Positions 29,513 to 41,133 are shown, numbered from the stretch's first letter. The stretch is 64,000 bases of DNA from Rouxiella silvae (GCF_002093625.1 NZ_MRWD01000005.1:1-64000), one strand, 5' to 3'. A program made the numbers and translations. The notes: a model not told the origin generated them from the letters alone.

Positions 29513-30568
29513 ATGAAGTCAGAGACGATGTCTACAAGGAATGAACTCGCCATTGATAATGAGCTGGATATCCGTGGTCTTTGCCGGACCCTGTGGCAAG
29601 GCAAGCTGTGGATTATCGGCCTTGGGCTCGGTTTTGCTCTGATGGCACTGCTGGTTTCTCTGTTGATGACTCAGCAGTGGAGCTCAACGGCGGTAACCGA
29701 TAAACCCACGGTAAATAACCTGGCTTCATACTTCTCTCAGGAACAGTTCCTGCGCAATCTGGACGCCAAAAATACGTTTACACCGGCGGGCGATCAGTCG
29801 TCCATTTCTGACGGTGCCTACAGTGAATTCATCATGCAATTGGCCGCTTACGATACGCGCCGTGATTTTTGGATCGCTAATCCTTACTACAGTCAACGAA
29901 AAACCGGTAATGCCGGTGAAGATGCGGTGTTGCTCGACAAACTGATCGCCGCCATTCAGTTTGTCCCGCGTGATGATAAAAAAGTGCCTAACGACAGTGT
30001 GAAACTGACCGCAGAAAGTGCCGCCGACGCGAATAAACTGCTGCGTCAGTACGTTAACTTTGCCAGTGCCCGTGCGGCTTCAAACCTCTATGATGAAATT
30101 CAGGGAGCCTGGGCAACGCGCGCGCAGTCGATGAAGGCGCAGGTTAAACGCCAAGAGGCGGTGGCCAATGCTATCTACAGCCGCGAGCTCAACAACACGC
30201 AGCAGGCGCTAAACATTGCGCAACAGCAAAATATCGATCACAGCATGACGCAGGCCACGCCGGACAGCCTGCCTGATTCTGACATGTTCCTGCTGGGCAC
30301 GCCGATGCTGCAGGCACGACTGAAGCTGCTTCAGGCCTCGGGCCCGAGTTTCGATATCGACTACGATCAAAATAAAGCGATGTTGGCTACGCTTAACGTT
30401 GGGCCGGTATTGAATGCAAAATTCCAGACATACCGCTACCTGCGGACCCCTGAGGAGCCGGTGAAGCGTGACAGCCCGCGTCGCGTGCTGCTGGCTGTCA
30501 TGTGGGGGATAGTGGGTGGATTAATCGGTGCGGGTGTTGCACTCGCACGGCGTCGCGTCGTCAAATAA
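29513..30568 (+). CDS. wzzE: ECA polysaccharide chain length modulator WzzE
   Basis: Polysaccharide co-polymerase setting the chain length of enterobacterial common antigen. It has 351 residues with two membrane segments, one near residues 35-57 (LWIIGLGLGFALMALLVSLL) and one at the C-terminus (MWGIVGGLIGAGVALARRR), flanking a periplasmic helical domain. ELDIRGLCRTLWQGKLW and YRYLRTPEEPVKRDSPRR match E. coli. The ATG at 29513 has GGTGA five bases before it. Confidence 0.93.
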   Translation: MKSETMSTRNELAIDNELDIRGLCRTLWQGKLWIIGLGLGFALMALLVSLLMTQQWSSTAVTDKPTVNNLASYFSQEQFLRNLDAKNTFTPAGDQSSISDGAYSEFIMQLAAYDTRRDFWIANPYYSQRKTGNAGEDAVLLDKLIAAIQFVPRDDKKVPNDSVKLTAESAADANKLLRQYVNFASARAASNLYDEIQGAWATRAQSMKAQVKRQEAVANAIYSRELNNTQQALNIAQQQNIDHSMTQATPDSLPDSDMFLLGTPMLQARLKLLQASGPSFDIDYDQNKAMLATLNVGPVLNAKFQTYRYLRTPEEPVKRDSPRRVLLAVMWGIVGGLIGAGVALARRRVVK

Positions 30569-30676
30569 ATAACGATAAAAAGATAGCGACGTATATTCGG
30601 GTGCGGAATTCGCGCCCGTTCAGTCGTCAACGCTATGCGCCTAATAAAGTGCGCCTATAAAAAAGAGAATGCCTCT

Positions 30677-31807
30677 GTGAAAGTACTAACGATTTTCGGT
30701 ACCAGGCCGGAAGCAATAAAAATGGCTCCTCTGGTTCATGCTTTGGCTCAGGATGATGCCTTTGTTTCAAAAGTCTGCGTGACGGCACAGCACCGTGAAA
30801 TGTTGGATCAGGTGTTAAACCTGTTTTCTATCAAGCCGGATTACGATCTCGATATCATGAAACCCGGACAGGATCTGACCGAAATTACCATTCGTATTCT
30901 GCAGGGCCTTAAGCCGGTACTTGAAGAATTCAAACCCGATGTCGTGCTGGTGCACGGCGATACCACCACGGCGCTTTCTGCCAGTCTGGCCGCTTTTTAT
31001 CAACAGATCCCCATTGGCCACGTTGAGGCCGGTTTACGCACGGGATATTTACTTTCTCCGTGGCCAGAGGAGGGCAATCGCCGCCTGACTGGGCATCTGG
31101 CAAATTGGCATTTTGCCCCCACGGAAACCGCCCGCGGTAATTTGCTGCGCGAAGGTATCGAAGACGCCCGAATTCTCGTCACCGGTAATACGGTGATTGA
31201 TGCGCTGCTGAGCGTGCGTAAATTATTCACCGACTCACCGGATCGCGCAGAAGAAATTGCCCGACGTTATCGTTTTATCGATGCTAACAAGAAGCTGATT
31301 CTGGTCACAGGTCATCGACGCGAGAGCTTTGGCGGCGGATTTGAACGGATTTGCAGCGCGCTGGCGCAAATAGCCCAGCAGAATCCCGAGGTGCAAATCC
31401 TTTATCCGGTTCACTTGAATCCTCAGGTTAGCGAGCCGGTAAACCGCATTTTGCAGGGTATCGACAACGTTATTTTGATTGAGCCTCAGGACTATCTGCC
31501 CTTTGTCTATTTAATGGATAAAGCCTACCTGATCCTCACCGACTCTGGCGGCATTCAGGAAGAAGCGCCTTCACTGGGTAAGCCTGTACTGGTCATGCGT
31601 GAGACCACCGAAAGGCCTGAGGCGCTTGAGGCGGGAACGGTCAAGCTGGTGGGTACCAATACCGCGACTATCGTCAATGAAGTGTCTCAGTTGTTGAACG
31701 ATGCGGATGCTTATCAAAAAATGAGCCGGGCGCACAATCCTTACGGTGATGGGCATGCCTGTGGCCGGATTCTGGCCGAGCTGAAGAAAAATAGAGTGAC
31801 ACCATGA
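30677..31807 (+). CDS. wecB: UDP-GlcNAc 2-epimerase WecB
   Basis: Non-hydrolysing epimerase making UDP-ManNAc for enterobacterial common antigen. The 376 residues match E. coli in length. Motifs include [47 protein letters not shown] and [19 protein letters not shown]. The GTG at 30677 was chosen since it gives [10 protein letters not shown] with the family N-terminus; upstream in-frame residues to 30635 are not conserved. The stop overlaps the wecC start by four bases. Confidence 0.95.
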   Translation: MKVLTIFGTRPEAIKMAPLVHALAQDDAFVSKVCVTAQHREMLDQVLNLFSIKPDYDLDIMKPGQDLTEITIRILQGLKPVLEEFKPDVVLVHGDTTTALSASLAAFYQQIPIGHVEAGLRTGYLLSPWPEEGNRRLTGHLANWHFAPTETARGNLLREGIEDARILVTGNTVIDALLSVRKLFTDSPDRAEEIARRYRFIDANKKLILVTGHRRESFGGGFERICSALAQIAQQNPEVQILYPVHLNPQVSEPVNRILQGIDNVILIEPQDYLPFVYLMDKAYLILTDSGGIQEEAPSLGKPVLVMRETTERPEALEAGTVKLVGTNTATIVNEVSQLLNDADAYQKMSRAHNPYGDGHACGRILAELKKNRVTP

Positions 31808-33102
31808 CCGCTGCAAACAAAGAATTTGCTGAAAGAGACAGCGCCTTTAACACTATTTCCGTGATTGGATTGGGCTACATTGGGCTGCCAACGGCCGCAG
31901 CTTTCGCCTCACGCCATAAAAAAGTGATTGGCGTAGACATTAACCAGCGCGCGGTCGACATCATCAACCGCGGCGGCGTGCACATTATCGAGCCGGATCT
32001 TGAAGAGTTGGTCAAAAATGCCGTTGAAGTAGGCTATCTTCGCGCAGTAACTGCACCGGAGCCCGCCGATGCCTTCCTCATTGCGGTGCCGACGCCGTTC
32101 AGGGAAGGTCACCAGCCTGACATGGTTTTTGTCGAAAAAGCAGTAACCTCACTGGCACCGGTGCTAAAAAAAGGCGATTTGATTATTCTTGAATCGACCT
32201 CGCCGGTAGGCGCCACCGAGCGAATGGCCGAGTGGCTGGCGGCGCTGCGCCCCGATCTGCGCTTTCCGCAACAGGATACAACGGCACCAGATATCAATAT
32301 TGCCTATTGCCCAGAGCGCGTGCTGCCGGGCAAAGTGATGGTTGAACTGATTAAAAACGATCGGGTGATCGGCGGTATGACGCCGCGATGCTCGGTGCGT
32401 GCCAGTGAGTTATATAATATTTTTCTGCTTGGCGAATGTGTGACGACTAACAGCCGTACCGCCGAGATGTGTAAGCTCACCGAAAACAGTTTTCGCGATG
32501 TGAATATTGCCTTTGCCAATGAGCTATCGCTGATTTGTGATGAGCAGGGTATCGATGTTTGGGAGCTTATCCGCCTGGCCAATCGGCATCCGCGCGTCAA
32601 TATACTGCAACCGGGTCCCGGCGTTGGCGGACACTGTATCGCCGTCGATCCGTGGTTCATCGTATCGCAGCATCCTGATTTGGCTCGTCTTATTCGCACC
32701 GCGCGTGAGGTTAACGACAGTAAGCCGCTGTGGGTAGTCGATAAAGTCAAAGCGGCGGTTGCCGACTGCCTGACCGCGACGGGTAAACGCGCAGCCGAGG
32801 TGAAAATTGCCTGCTTTGGGCTGGCGTTTAAACCCAACATTGATGACCTGCGTGAAAGCCCGGCTGTGCATGTCACAGAACTGATTGCCGACTGGCATGC
32901 AGGGGAAACCTGGGCAGTGGAACCCAACGTCGAAAGCCTGCCCGAAAGCCTTGAGAAAAAAGTCCAACTGTGCGAACTCGGACTGGCGCTTGAGCAGGCC
33001 GACGTGATAGTGATGCTCGTTGACCACACGGCATTTAAACTGATCCCTGGCCAGCAAATAAAACAACGCTGGGTGGTAGATACTAAAGGCGTGTGGCGTT
33101 AA
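31804..33102 (+). CDS. wecC: UDP-ManNAc dehydrogenase WecC
   Basis: Oxidises UDP-ManNAc to UDP-ManNAcA with two NAD. It belongs to the UDP-glucose/GDP-mannose dehydrogenase family. The 432 residues exceed E. coli (420), mostly by a longer N-terminus before the Rossmann motif [13 protein letters not shown]. Catalytic region [16 protein letters not shown] contains the active Cys; also [18 protein letters not shown]. In E. coli wecC is followed by rffG and rffH; here wecD starts 38 bp later. Confidence 0.95.
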   Translation: MTAANKEFAERDSAFNTISVIGLGYIGLPTAAAFASRHKKVIGVDINQRAVDIINRGGVHIIEPDLEELVKNAVEVGYLRAVTAPEPADAFLIAVPTPFREGHQPDMVFVEKAVTSLAPVLKKGDLIILESTSPVGATERMAEWLAALRPDLRFPQQDTTAPDINIAYCPERVLPGKVMVELIKNDRVIGGMTPRCSVRASELYNIFLLGECVTTNSRTAEMCKLTENSFRDVNIAFANELSLICDEQGIDVWELIRLANRHPRVNILQPGPGVGGHCIAVDPWFIVSQHPDLARLIRTAREVNDSKPLWVVDKVKAAVADCLTATGKRAAEVKIACFGLAFKPNIDDLRESPAVHVTELIADWHAGETWAVEPNVESLPESLEKKVQLCELGLALEQADVIVMLVDHTAFKLIPGQQIKQRWVVDTKGVWR

Positions 33103-33139
33103 GTCCTTCGTAGTATGACCTTAAGGCGCTGGAGGCAAA

Positions 33140-33847
33140 ATGAACGATAATCTTATTCGCGGGCATCTTGAATATTTGCAGTGGGAAAGTGATTTTTTCT
33201 TCCGGCCAAGTGCTAAGCTGACGCTGGATCCGGCGGCGCATACCGTCACGCGCAGCGCGCTGAGTGTCTATCCGCTGGTGCAGGTTAAAGTATCCGCTGA
33301 CCAGACCGACTCGCTGGACGCACTTTATCAACTCGGATTTCATCTGGTTGAGGGCGAGATTGATTTTTCGCTCGACGTGAATTCCGCTGAATTATCTCCC
33401 AGTCAGCACCAGCTCGCCTCCGAGCGCGATATCGCTCGGGTAAGTCTGTTGGCGGGCAGTGCTTTTCAACTCAGCCGCTTTCGCGCGCCGTGGTATCAGG
33501 CCAGAGATTCGGGCCGTTTCTATGCGCTGTGGGCGGAAAAAGCAATTCTCGGTACCTTTGACACCCACTGCTTGACGCTAAACGCCCCTGAAGGCCAACT
33601 GCTGGGGTTTATCACCTTGCGCACCGTCGAACCTCGGGTTGCGAGGGTGGGTTTACTGGCGGTTGAGCCCCAGGCGACTGGGCGTGGCGTAGGCAAACAG
33701 CTCATTAACGCGGCCAGACACTGGTGCGCCGAGCGCGGTATCGGACAACTCAACGTCGCGACTCAAACCGGAAACATCGCGGCACTCAATCTTTATCGCG
33801 CTAGCGGCGGTGTTCTGTCTCATTCGGCCTATTGGCTGTACAGGTAA
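33140..33847 (+). CDS. wecD: dTDP-4-amino-4,6-dideoxygalactose acetyltransferase WecD
   Basis: GNAT-family N-acetyltransferase that forms dTDP-Fuc4NAc from acetyl-CoA, also called RffC. It has 235 residues; E. coli about 224. The C-terminal GNAT fold has the acetyl-CoA loop LAVEPQATGRGVGKQLI and NVATQTGNIAALNLYRASG; the FRAPWYQARDSGRFYALW block and final AYWLYR match E. coli. The ATG follows CTGGAGG. It is placed directly after wecC, without the intervening rffGH. Confidence 0.92.
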   Translation: MNDNLIRGHLEYLQWESDFFFRPSAKLTLDPAAHTVTRSALSVYPLVQVKVSADQTDSLDALYQLGFHLVEGEIDFSLDVNSAELSPSQHQLASERDIARVSLLAGSAFQLSRFRAPWYQARDSGRFYALWAEKAILGTFDTHCLTLNAPEGQLLGFITLRTVEPRVARVGLLAVEPQATGRGVGKQLINAARHWCAERGIGQLNVATQTGNIAALNLYRASGGVLSHSAYWLYR

Positions 33848-33851
33848 TTTT

Positions 33852-34982
33852 ATGATCCCCTTTAACTCCCCGCCAATTGTTGGCACAGAACTCGAGTACA
33901 TGCAGTCTGCGATGGGCAGCGGCAAGCTTTGCGGTGACGGTGGATTTACCCGACGCTGCCAGCAGTGGTTTGAAAAGAACTTTCGCTGCCCAAAGGTGCT
34001 GTTGACGCCTTCCTGCACAGCGTCGCTCGAAATGGCCGCTATTTTGCTGGATATCAAAGCTGGCGACGAAGTGATTATGCCGAGCTATACCTTTGTATCG
34101 ACCGCCAACGCCTTTGTGCTGCGCGGCGCGCGTATTGTCTTCGTCGATATTCGTCCCGACACGATGAACATTGACGAGACGCTCATTGAAGCGGCCATTA
34201 CCGATAAAACGCGGGCGATTGTGCCGGTTCACTACGCGGGCGTGGCCTGCGAGATGGACGTCATCATGGCGCTGGCCGAGAAGCACGGCCTGTTTGTGGT
34301 TGAAGACGCCGCGCAGGGCGTGATGTCGACCTATAAAGGCCGCGCGCTAGGCACCATCGGCCACATCGGCTGCTTTAGTTTTCATGAAACTAAAAACTAC
34401 ACTGCCGGTGGGGAAGGGGGCGCGACGCTGATTAACAGCCCCGAACTTATCGAACGTGCCGAAATTATTCGTGAAAAAGGCACTAACCGCAGCCAGTTCT
34501 TCCGCGGGCAGGTTGATAAATACACCTGGCATGATATCGGCTCCAGCTATTTAATGGCCGATTTGCAGGCGGCCTATTTATGGGCCCAGCTCGAAGCGGC
34601 GCAGGAGATTAACAACCGCCGTCTGGCGTTGTGGAACAACTACTATAAAGCGTTGAAACCGTTGCAGGAGAAAGGCCAACTGGTGCTGCCGACCCTTGCG
34701 CCGGGCTGTGTGCACAATGCGCACATGTTTTATATAAAGTTTGAAACCAGTGAAAAACGTGATGCCCTTATTGCCTATATGAAAGAGGCCGAGATCCTCA
34801 CCGTTTTCCACTACATTCCCTTGCACTCTTCGACGGCGGGTGAAAAATATGGCTATTTCTTCGGTGAAGACGTGCATACCACAGAAGAAAGCGGCAAGCT
34901 GCTGCGTTTACCGCTGTTCTACAACATGAGCAACGCGATGCAGCAGGCGGTAATTTCAACCCTGAAAAGCTTCTTCGCCTGA
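33852..34982 (+). CDS. wecE: dTDP-4-dehydro-6-deoxyglucose transaminase WecE
   Basis: PLP-dependent sugar aminotransferase (DegT/DnrJ/EryC1 family) making dTDP-Fuc4N, also called RffA. It has 376 residues as in E. coli. The Schiff-base lysine lies in SFHETKNYTAGGEGG; VEDAAQGVMSTYKG and IMPSYTFVSTANAFVLRGA are strongly conserved. The ATG at 33852 is four bases after the wecD stop and gives MIPFNSPPIVGTEL as in E. coli. Confidence 0.96.
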   Translation: MIPFNSPPIVGTELEYMQSAMGSGKLCGDGGFTRRCQQWFEKNFRCPKVLLTPSCTASLEMAAILLDIKAGDEVIMPSYTFVSTANAFVLRGARIVFVDIRPDTMNIDETLIEAAITDKTRAIVPVHYAGVACEMDVIMALAEKHGLFVVEDAAQGVMSTYKGRALGTIGHIGCFSFHETKNYTAGGEGGATLINSPELIERAEIIREKGTNRSQFFRGQVDKYTWHDIGSSYLMADLQAAYLWAQLEAAQEINNRRLALWNNYYKALKPLQEKGQLVLPTLAPGCVHNAHMFYIKFETSEKRDALIAYMKEAEILTVFHYIPLHSSTAGEKYGYFFGEDVHTTEESGKLLRLPLFYNMSNAMQQAVISTLKSFFA

Positions 34983-34983
34983 T

Positions 34984-36234
34984 ATGTCGTTAGCCAAGGC
35001 TTCAATCTGGACTGCCGCCTCGACGCTGATTAAAATTGGTGCCGGACTGGTAGTCATCAAGCTGCTAGCCGTAGCGTTTGGGCCAGCTGGCGTTGGGCAG
35101 GCCGGTAACTTTCGGCAGCTGATCACCGTACTTGGCGTGCTTTCGGGTGCCGGAATTTTTAACGGCGTCACCAAATACGTCGCCGAAAACAAAGACAACG
35201 CCGAGCGGATAAAAGCCGTATTGGGCACCGCCTCAACCCTGATTCTTGTTTTCTCTACTGCGCTGGCGTTGATTTTTTTGGTTGCAGCTCAACCGTTGAG
35301 CGTCGCACTGTTTGGCCACGCCGAGTATCAATCGGTGATGCGGGCGGTGGCACTGATTCAAATGGGCATTGCCTACGCCAACCTGTTTCAGGCTATTTTA
35401 AAGGGTTATCGCGACGCGCAGGGCAATGCCTTGGCGGTGATCGGCGGCAGTCTGATTGGCCTGCTGGCCTATTACGCCTGCTTTATGCTTGGCGGCTATG
35501 CGGGTGCGCTGGTGGGATTTGCGCTGGTGCCCGCGCTGGTCGTGGGGCCTGCGGCGATAATGCTGCTGCGTCGTCGCAACTTTACCTTCAGTGCTCTGGC
35601 GCTGCGCTGGGATCGGCCATTGGCCCGCCAGTTCGGCAAGTTTACCGTGATGGCGCTGATGACCTCGGTCACTCTGCCAGTAGCCTACGTGATGATGCGT
35701 AACCTGTTGGCCAAGCATGATGGCTGGGAGGCAGTAGGTATTTGGCAGGGCGTGAGCAGTATATCAGACGCTTATTTGCAGTTTATTACCGCCTCGTACA
35801 GCGTCTATCTTTTGCCTACGCTGGCCCGACTGACGGACAAAAAGCAGATAAGTCAGGAAATTGTTAAAGCGCTGAAATTTGTGCTTCCGGCGGTAGCGGC
35901 TGCCAGCTTTACGGTGTGGCTACTGCGTGATTTCGCTATCTGGCTACTTTTTTCACCCGAATTTGCCGCCATGCGTGACCTTTTTGCCTGGCAGTTGGTG
36001 GGCGATGTGTTAAAAGTCAGCGCCTATATTTTTGGATATTTGGTGATAGCCAAGGCGTCGTTGCGCTTTTATTTGTTGACTGAAATCAGCCAGTTTCTGC
36101 TGCTCACGCTGTTTTCGCATTGGCTGATCCCGATGCACGGCGCACTGGGCGCAGCGCAGGCCTACATGGCCACTTACATCATCTACTTTGCGCTGTGCTG
36201 TACCCTTTTTGTTATCTACCGTAGACGAGCATGA
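34984..36234 (+). CDS. wzxE: ECA lipid III flippase WzxE
   Basis: Moves the undecaprenyl-linked trisaccharide of enterobacterial common antigen across the inner membrane. It is a 416-residue polytopic protein of the polysaccharide transporter (MVF/MATE-like) family with about twelve hydrophobic segments. [20 protein letters not shown] and the block [19 protein letters not shown] match E. coli WzxE. It starts one base after the wecE stop and its end overlaps the wecF start by four bases. Confidence 0.95.
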   Translation: MSLAKASIWTAASTLIKIGAGLVVIKLLAVAFGPAGVGQAGNFRQLITVLGVLSGAGIFNGVTKYVAENKDNAERIKAVLGTASTLILVFSTALALIFLVAAQPLSVALFGHAEYQSVMRAVALIQMGIAYANLFQAILKGYRDAQGNALAVIGGSLIGLLAYYACFMLGGYAGALVGFALVPALVVGPAAIMLLRRRNFTFSALALRWDRPLARQFGKFTVMALMTSVTLPVAYVMMRNLLAKHDGWEAVGIWQGVSSISDAYLQFITASYSVYLLPTLARLTDKKQISQEIVKALKFVLPAVAAASFTVWLLRDFAIWLLFSPEFAAMRDLFAWQLVGDVLKVSAYIFGYLVIAKASLRFYLLTEISQFLLLTLFSHWLIPMHGALGAAQAYMATYIIYFALCCTLFVIYRRRA

Positions 36235-37316
36235 CAACGCTGATTCACGTTTTGGGATCTGATATCCCGCATCATAATTTAACCGTGCTGCATTTCTTTA
36301 ATGACGTGCTGCTCGCTCACGTCCCGCGTGAGCAGGCGCAAAATTTCATGGTTGCCAGCCGCGATGCTTCCGCCTTAGCGCAGTTCAAGCATTTGCACAT
36401 TGAGGTGCTCGCCGATAAAAAGTCGCTGGCGCAGGCGGTGATTGCCAAAGCGCAGGCTGACAAAAACTGTCGTTTCTTCTTTCATGGGCAGTTTAATCCC
36501 GGCCTTTGGCTAGCGTTGCTGAGTGGTAAAATCAAGGCACGGCAGGGTGTTTGGCATATTTGGGGGGCAGATCTGTATGAAACCTCCGGCAGTCTGAAGT
36601 TTAAAATGTTTTATTTGCTTCGCCGACTGGCGCAGGGGCGGATAGGGCACGTTTTTGCCACCCGCGGTGATTTGTCTTTCTATCATCAACGCCATGCCCA
36701 TGTGCCGTCTTCACTGCTTTATTTCCCTACTCGCATGGACCCAGCGCTAACCTTGCCCGCCGATACGCCGGTGCCGCAGGGCATGCCGCGCGTGCTGGTG
36801 GGTAACTCGGGTGACCCGAGCAATCGTCACATTGATGCCCTGCGAGCGCTGCATCAGCAGTGGGGCGCGGGCGTTAAGGTGATTATTCCAATGGGTTATC
36901 CTGCCAATAATCAGCCTTATATCGAGCAGGTCCGCCGCGAAGCGTTGGCGCTATTTCCCGCTGAAAACGTCGAACTGATGACAGATTCCATGGCCTTTGC
37001 CGACTATCTGGAGATGCTGAAAACCTGTTCGCTGGGTTACTTTATCTTCGAGAGACAGCAGGGGATTGGCACGCTATGCCTGCTGATTCAGTTTGGCGTA
37101 CCCTTCGTGCTGAGTCGTAAAAATCCTTTCTGGCAGGACATGGCCGAGCAAAATTTGCCGGTGCTGTTCTATGACGACGCCCTTGATGCTGCCACGCTGG
37201 TGGAAGCGCGTCGCCAATTGCTGACCACCGACCGCCAGAATATTCAGTTCTTTAGCCCGAACTATATTCAGGGCTGGGTGCAGGCATTGCGCAAGGCTGC
37301 CGGAGCATCATCATGA
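36231..37316 (+). CDS. wecF: dTDP-Fuc4NAc:lipid II transferase WecF
   Basis: Glycosyltransferase (family 56) that adds Fuc4NAc to lipid II, completing the ECA trisaccharide lipid III; also called RffT. It has 361 residues, soluble and membrane-associated. The N-terminal [20 protein letters not shown], the [10 protein letters not shown] block and [13 protein letters not shown] are family features. ATGA overlaps link it to wzxE before and wzyE after. Confidence 0.93.
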   Translation: MTTLIHVLGSDIPHHNLTVLHFFNDVLLAHVPREQAQNFMVASRDASALAQFKHLHIEVLADKKSLAQAVIAKAQADKNCRFFFHGQFNPGLWLALLSGKIKARQGVWHIWGADLYETSGSLKFKMFYLLRRLAQGRIGHVFATRGDLSFYHQRHAHVPSSLLYFPTRMDPALTLPADTPVPQGMPRVLVGNSGDPSNRHIDALRALHQQWGAGVKVIIPMGYPANNQPYIEQVRREALALFPAENVELMTDSMAFADYLEMLKTCSLGYFIFERQQGIGTLCLLIQFGVPFVLSRKNPFWQDMAEQNLPVLFYDDALDAATLVEARRQLLTTDRQNIQFFSPNYIQGWVQALRKAAGASS

Positions 37317-38692
37317 GTTTGGCGCAATTGGGTGGCCTGAGCGTGGTGTACGCCCTATCTTTGCTGTTTATTTTAAGCCTGACTTACCTTGAGTTTCGGC
37401 GCGTCAGATTCAGTTTCAACCTGTTTTTCTCGGTCCTGTATCTGCTCACCTTCTATTTTGGTTTTCCTCTCACCTGCGTGCTGGTGTTCCAGTTTGACGT
37501 CACCGTGGTGCCGGTGCCGTATTTGCTACAGGCCATGCTCTCGGCCACCTGTTTCTACGCCATCTACTACGTGGTATATAAAACGCGCCTGAGAAAGGCA
37601 CGCGATGGGCCGCGGCGTGAAGTGTTCTCCATGAATCGGGTTGAAACGCATTTAACCTGGATACTGATGGCGCTAGTGGCCTTCGGCACCTTAGGGGTGT
37701 TCTTCGCACACAACGGTTTCTTGCTGTTTAAGCTTGCCACTTACAGCCAGATCTTTTCGAGTAACGTCTCGGGCGTGGCGCTCAAACGTTTCTTCTATTT
37801 CTTTATTCCGGCGATGCTAGTGGTCTATTTCCTCAAGCAAAACCGCCGCAACTGGTTACTCTTCTTGGCCGCCACCTTTGCTTTTGGGCTGCTGACTTAC
37901 GTCGTTGTTGGCGGCACGCGCGCCAACATCATCATCGCCCTCGCGCTGTTTTTGTTTATCGGCATTATTCGCGGCTGGATCACGCTTTGGATGCTGCTGA
38001 TTGCCGGGGTAATGGCGGTGCTTGGCATGTTCTGGCTGGCGCTTAAACGCTATAACCTCGACGTCAGCGGACCAGAGGCTTTTTATACCTTCCTCTATCT
38101 AACCCGCGACACCTTCTCGCCGTGGGAAAACCTGGCGCTGTTGCTACAAAATTACGACAAAATTCACTTCCAAGGACTGATGCCGATTGTTCGCGACTTT
38201 TACGTGTTCATTCCAAGCTGGCTGTGGCACGGCAGGCCATCGGCCGTGATGAATACCGGTAATTATTTCACCTGGGAAGTACTGGACAACCATTCGGGGC
38301 TGGCGATTTCTCCCACGCTGATTGGCTCACTGGTCGTGATGGGCGGCGCCGCGTTTATTCCGCTGGGTGCCATTGCCGTAGGGCTGATTATCAAGTGGTT
38401 CGACTGGCTCTACACGCTGGGTAAAAATGCGGTAAACCCTTACAAGGCAGCGATTTTGCAAAGCTTTTGTTTCGGAGCAATATTCAATATCATTGTGCTG
38501 GCGCGCGAAGGTCTGGATTCATTCTTCTCGCGGGTGGTATTTTTTGCGGTCATTTTTGGCCTTTGTCTGATAGCCGCCAAGCTGCTGTACTGGCTTTTTG
38601 ACGTGGCCGGACTCATACGAATTCGCGCTGGCCGCGTGTCCACTCTCGAGCCGGCTGCTGTCGCCGAGCCATTCGTGCGCGATAAAGGATAA
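37313..38692 (+). CDS. wzyE: ECA polymerase WzyE
   Basis: Inner-membrane polymerase joining lipid III units into common antigen chains in the periplasm. It has 459 residues with eleven or more hydrophobic segments and the family block [20 protein letters not shown], plus [20 protein letters not shown]. It overlaps wecF by four bases and ends two bases before wecG. Wzx, Wzy and WzzE are adjacent here as in other ECA clusters. Confidence 0.93.
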   Translation: MSLAQLGGLSVVYALSLLFILSLTYLEFRRVRFSFNLFFSVLYLLTFYFGFPLTCVLVFQFDVTVVPVPYLLQAMLSATCFYAIYYVVYKTRLRKARDGPRREVFSMNRVETHLTWILMALVAFGTLGVFFAHNGFLLFKLATYSQIFSSNVSGVALKRFFYFFIPAMLVVYFLKQNRRNWLLFLAATFAFGLLTYVVVGGTRANIIIALALFLFIGIIRGWITLWMLLIAGVMAVLGMFWLALKRYNLDVSGPEAFYTFLYLTRDTFSPWENLALLLQNYDKIHFQGLMPIVRDFYVFIPSWLWHGRPSAVMNTGNYFTWEVLDNHSGLAISPTLIGSLVVMGGAAFIPLGAIAVGLIIKWFDWLYTLGKNAVNPYKAAILQSFCFGAIFNIIVLAREGLDSFFSRVVFFAVIFGLCLIAAKLLYWLFDVAGLIRIRAGRVSTLEPAAVAEPFVRDKG

Positions 38693-38694
38693 TA

Positions 38695-39432
38695 ATGCGT
38701 CCTCTTCCTATTCCTAAATACACTATCCGTGGCATTGAGCTGTGGGGCTTTCGCAACATGGACCAGTTCCGCGACTATCTCCTGTCTGAGGATGGCGTAA
38801 AAATCGGCACTCTGGTGGCGATAAACGCGGAAAAAGTGCTGACTACCGAGCGCGACGCGCAGCTGCGTGCGCTTATCAAAGAGGCCGATTACAAGTACGC
38901 CGACGGCGTCAGTATTGCAGCGTCGATCCGCCGTAAGTACCCGCAGGCCGAGGTTGAGCGAGTGGCCGGAGCCGATCTTTGGGAAGCACTGATGCAGCGC
39001 GCCGGACAGCTGGGTACGCCGGTATTTCTGATTGGCGGCCAGCAGGACGTGCTGTCGCAGACCGAAGCCAAACTGCGCAGTCTTTGGAACGTCAATATTG
39101 TGGGCAGCCAAAATGGCTATTTCACCCCAGGCGAGCGCGACGGTCTGTTTGAACGAGTCAGCCTTAGCGGCGCTAAGCTGGTCACGGTTGCCATGGGGTC
39201 ACCGCGCCAAGAAATTTTGATGCGCGACTGCCGCAAGGCGTATCCCGATGCCCTCTATATGGGCGTTGGTGGCACCTACGACGTATTTATTGGCACGGTA
39301 AAACGTGCGCCCAAGGCTTGGCAAAAGCTCGGACTGGAATGGCTTTACCGCCTGGTTAAGCAGCCCAGCCGATTACCGCGTCAGCTCAAGCTGCTCAAGT
39401 ACGTATTTTATTTTTATACTCGCCGGCTGTAA
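38695..39432 (+). CDS. wecG: UDP-ManNAcA transferase WecG
   Basis: Family 26 glycosyltransferase adding ManNAcA to GlcNAc-PP-undecaprenol, giving lipid II of common antigen; also called RffM. It has 245 residues. Family blocks: [48 protein letters not shown] and [19 protein letters not shown]. The last ECA gene, two bases after wzyE. The inverted repeat GGCCTG-N10-CAGGCC at 39444-39465 follows without a T run. Confidence 0.94.
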   Translation: MRPLPIPKYTIRGIELWGFRNMDQFRDYLLSEDGVKIGTLVAINAEKVLTTERDAQLRALIKEADYKYADGVSIAASIRRKYPQAEVERVAGADLWEALMQRAGQLGTPVFLIGGQQDVLSQTEAKLRSLWNVNIVGSQNGYFTPGERDGLFERVSLSGAKLVTVAMGSPRQEILMRDCRKAYPDALYMGVGGTYDVFIGTVKRAPKAWQKLGLEWLYRLVKQPSRLPRQLKLLKYVFYFYTRRL

Positions 39433-39623
39433 CCTCTTCTAACGGCCTGCGCACTTGCTCAGGCCCGATCACTTTTCTTAACATCATCCCGCCGAAATTT
39501 CGACCTGCTCCGCTTTTTTGCTTATTCCCGTTTGCAACTGACTGCAAAATACGGAAACATACCGCCGTTTTATCTGCCCTTACCTTGGGAAATAACAATA
39601 ATATTCTGGAAAACCCGGAAAAG

Positions 39624-39637
39624 AACAAACACAACAA
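39624..39637 (+). promoter_or_regulatory. CA-rich site before yifK, possible GcvB target
   Basis: AACAAACACAACAA lies 20 bases before the yifK start. The GU-rich R1 segment of the GcvB small RNA binds CACAAC-type sites just upstream of amino acid transporter genes. The match is by motif and gene type only. Confidence 0.35.
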
Positions 39638-39656
39638 TTTGAGAAACAGAGGACTT

Positions 39657-41030
39657 ATGGCGAGTAGCGAAGAGAAGCAGGGGCTCCACCGAGGGTTGGA
39701 AGCCCGACACATCGAGTTGATAGCCTTGGGTGGGACTATCGGCGTAGGACTGTTTATGGGCGCGGCGAGCACCCTTAAATGGGCCGGCCCGTCCGTATTA
39801 TTGGCCTACATACTGGCCGGCGTTTTTGTCTTTTTCATCATGCGCTCTATGGGCGAGATGCTCCATCTGGAGCCGGTTGCCGGTTCGTTTGCCGTTTACG
39901 CGCATAAATACCTCGGACCTTACTTCGGCTATCTTACCGCCTGGAGCTATTGGTTCATGTGGATAGCGGTGGGTATCTCTGAAATCACCGCCATCGGTGT
40001 TTATGCCCAGTACTGGTTCCCCGAGCTTCCCCAGTGGATACCCGCGCTGGCAGCCGTAGCTATCGTAGCTGCTGCTAACCTGGCGGCGGTCAAGCTCTAC
40101 GGCGAAATGGAGTTCTGGTTCGCACTGATTAAAATCACCACCATTATTGTGATGATCGTCGTCGGTCTGGCGGTTATTTTCTTTGGCTTTGGTAATCATG
40201 GGCAGGCAATCGGTTTCGATAACCTGACCGTGCACGGCGGCTTCTTTGCCGGAGGCTGGAAAGGCTTTCTGTTTGCGCTCTGTATTGTGGTCGCCTCCTA
40301 TCAAGGCGTTGAACTGGTGGGGATCACCGCCGGTGAAGCCAAAAATCCGCAGGTCACGCTCAAACGTGCAATCAACAACATCCTGTGGCGTATCCTGATT
40401 TTTTACGTCGGCGCGATTTTTGTCATTATTACTCTCTTCCCGTGGAATGAAATGGGCACCCACGGCAGCCCGTTTGTTTTAACCTTTGCTAAGGTTGGGA
40501 TCACGGCGGCGGCCGGTATTATCAACTTTGTGGTGCTGACCGCAGCGCTTTCTGGCTGTAACAGCGGCATGTACAGCTGCGGGCGTATGCTCTATGCGCT
40601 GTCGCAGAACCGTCAACTGCCGGCATTTTTGTCGAAAGTCTCGGCCAGCGGTGTGCCGGTTTACGGTATCGCGATAACGATTCTGTGCTTGCTGGTGGGG
40701 TCTGCCCTGAATTACCTGATCCCCAATCCTGAGCAGGTGTTCGTTTATGTCTACAGTGCGAGCGTCCTGCCGGGCATGGTGCCGTGGTTTGTGGTGCTGG
40801 TGAGTCAGCTGCGTTTTCGTGAAGCGCATCGCGAGGCGCTGAAGAGTCATCCGTTTAAATCTATTCTGTTCCCTTACAGCAACTATTTGACGCTGGCTTT
40901 TCTCCTTTGCGTGCTAATTGGGATGGCAATTAACCCAGATACGCGAGTTTCTTTGCTGGTTGGCGGTATTTTTATCGCGGGCGTCTCGCTGATTTACCGG
41001 GTTCTAGGGATGAATCGCCACAGCCATTAA
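39657..41030 (+). CDS. yifK: Amino acid permease YifK (threonine/serine:H+ symporter ThrP type)
   Basis: APC-family (amino acid transporter) inner-membrane protein, 457 residues and about twelve membrane segments; the E. coli orthologue imports threonine and serine. The family signature [20 protein letters not shown] and the block [20 protein letters not shown] match YifK. The ATG at 39657 follows CAGAGGA; upstream in-frame codons to 39585 are Asn-rich and not conserved. It stands between the ECA operon and the tRNA cluster, as in E. coli. Confidence 0.93.
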   Translation: MASSEEKQGLHRGLEARHIELIALGGTIGVGLFMGAASTLKWAGPSVLLAYILAGVFVFFIMRSMGEMLHLEPVAGSFAVYAHKYLGPYFGYLTAWSYWFMWIAVGISEITAIGVYAQYWFPELPQWIPALAAVAIVAAANLAAVKLYGEMEFWFALIKITTIIVMIVVGLAVIFFGFGNHGQAIGFDNLTVHGGFFAGGWKGFLFALCIVVASYQGVELVGITAGEAKNPQVTLKRAINNILWRILIFYVGAIFVIITLFPWNEMGTHGSPFVLTFAKVGITAAAGIINFVVLTAALSGCNSGMYSCGRMLYALSQNRQLPAFLSKVSASGVPVYGIAITILCLLVGSALNYLIPNPEQVFVYVYSASVLPGMVPWFVVLVSQLRFREAHREALKSHPFKSILFPYSNYLTLAFLLCVLIGMAINPDTRVSLLVGGIFIAGVSLIYRVLGMNRHSH

Positions 41031-41133
41031 GGACTTTTTAGGGAAATAAGTGGGGGTGGGGTGTTTGATATGCCTACTTTTAGTGCGTAATGCGCAATTC
41101 GTAACCAAACGAAACTTTTTCAAAAAAAAGCAC

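Noticed and set aside
32304-33029. 241-codon Ser/Thr-rich frame opposite wecC
   Set aside because: It is the antisense shadow of the conserved wecC gene, with composition typical of such shadows.
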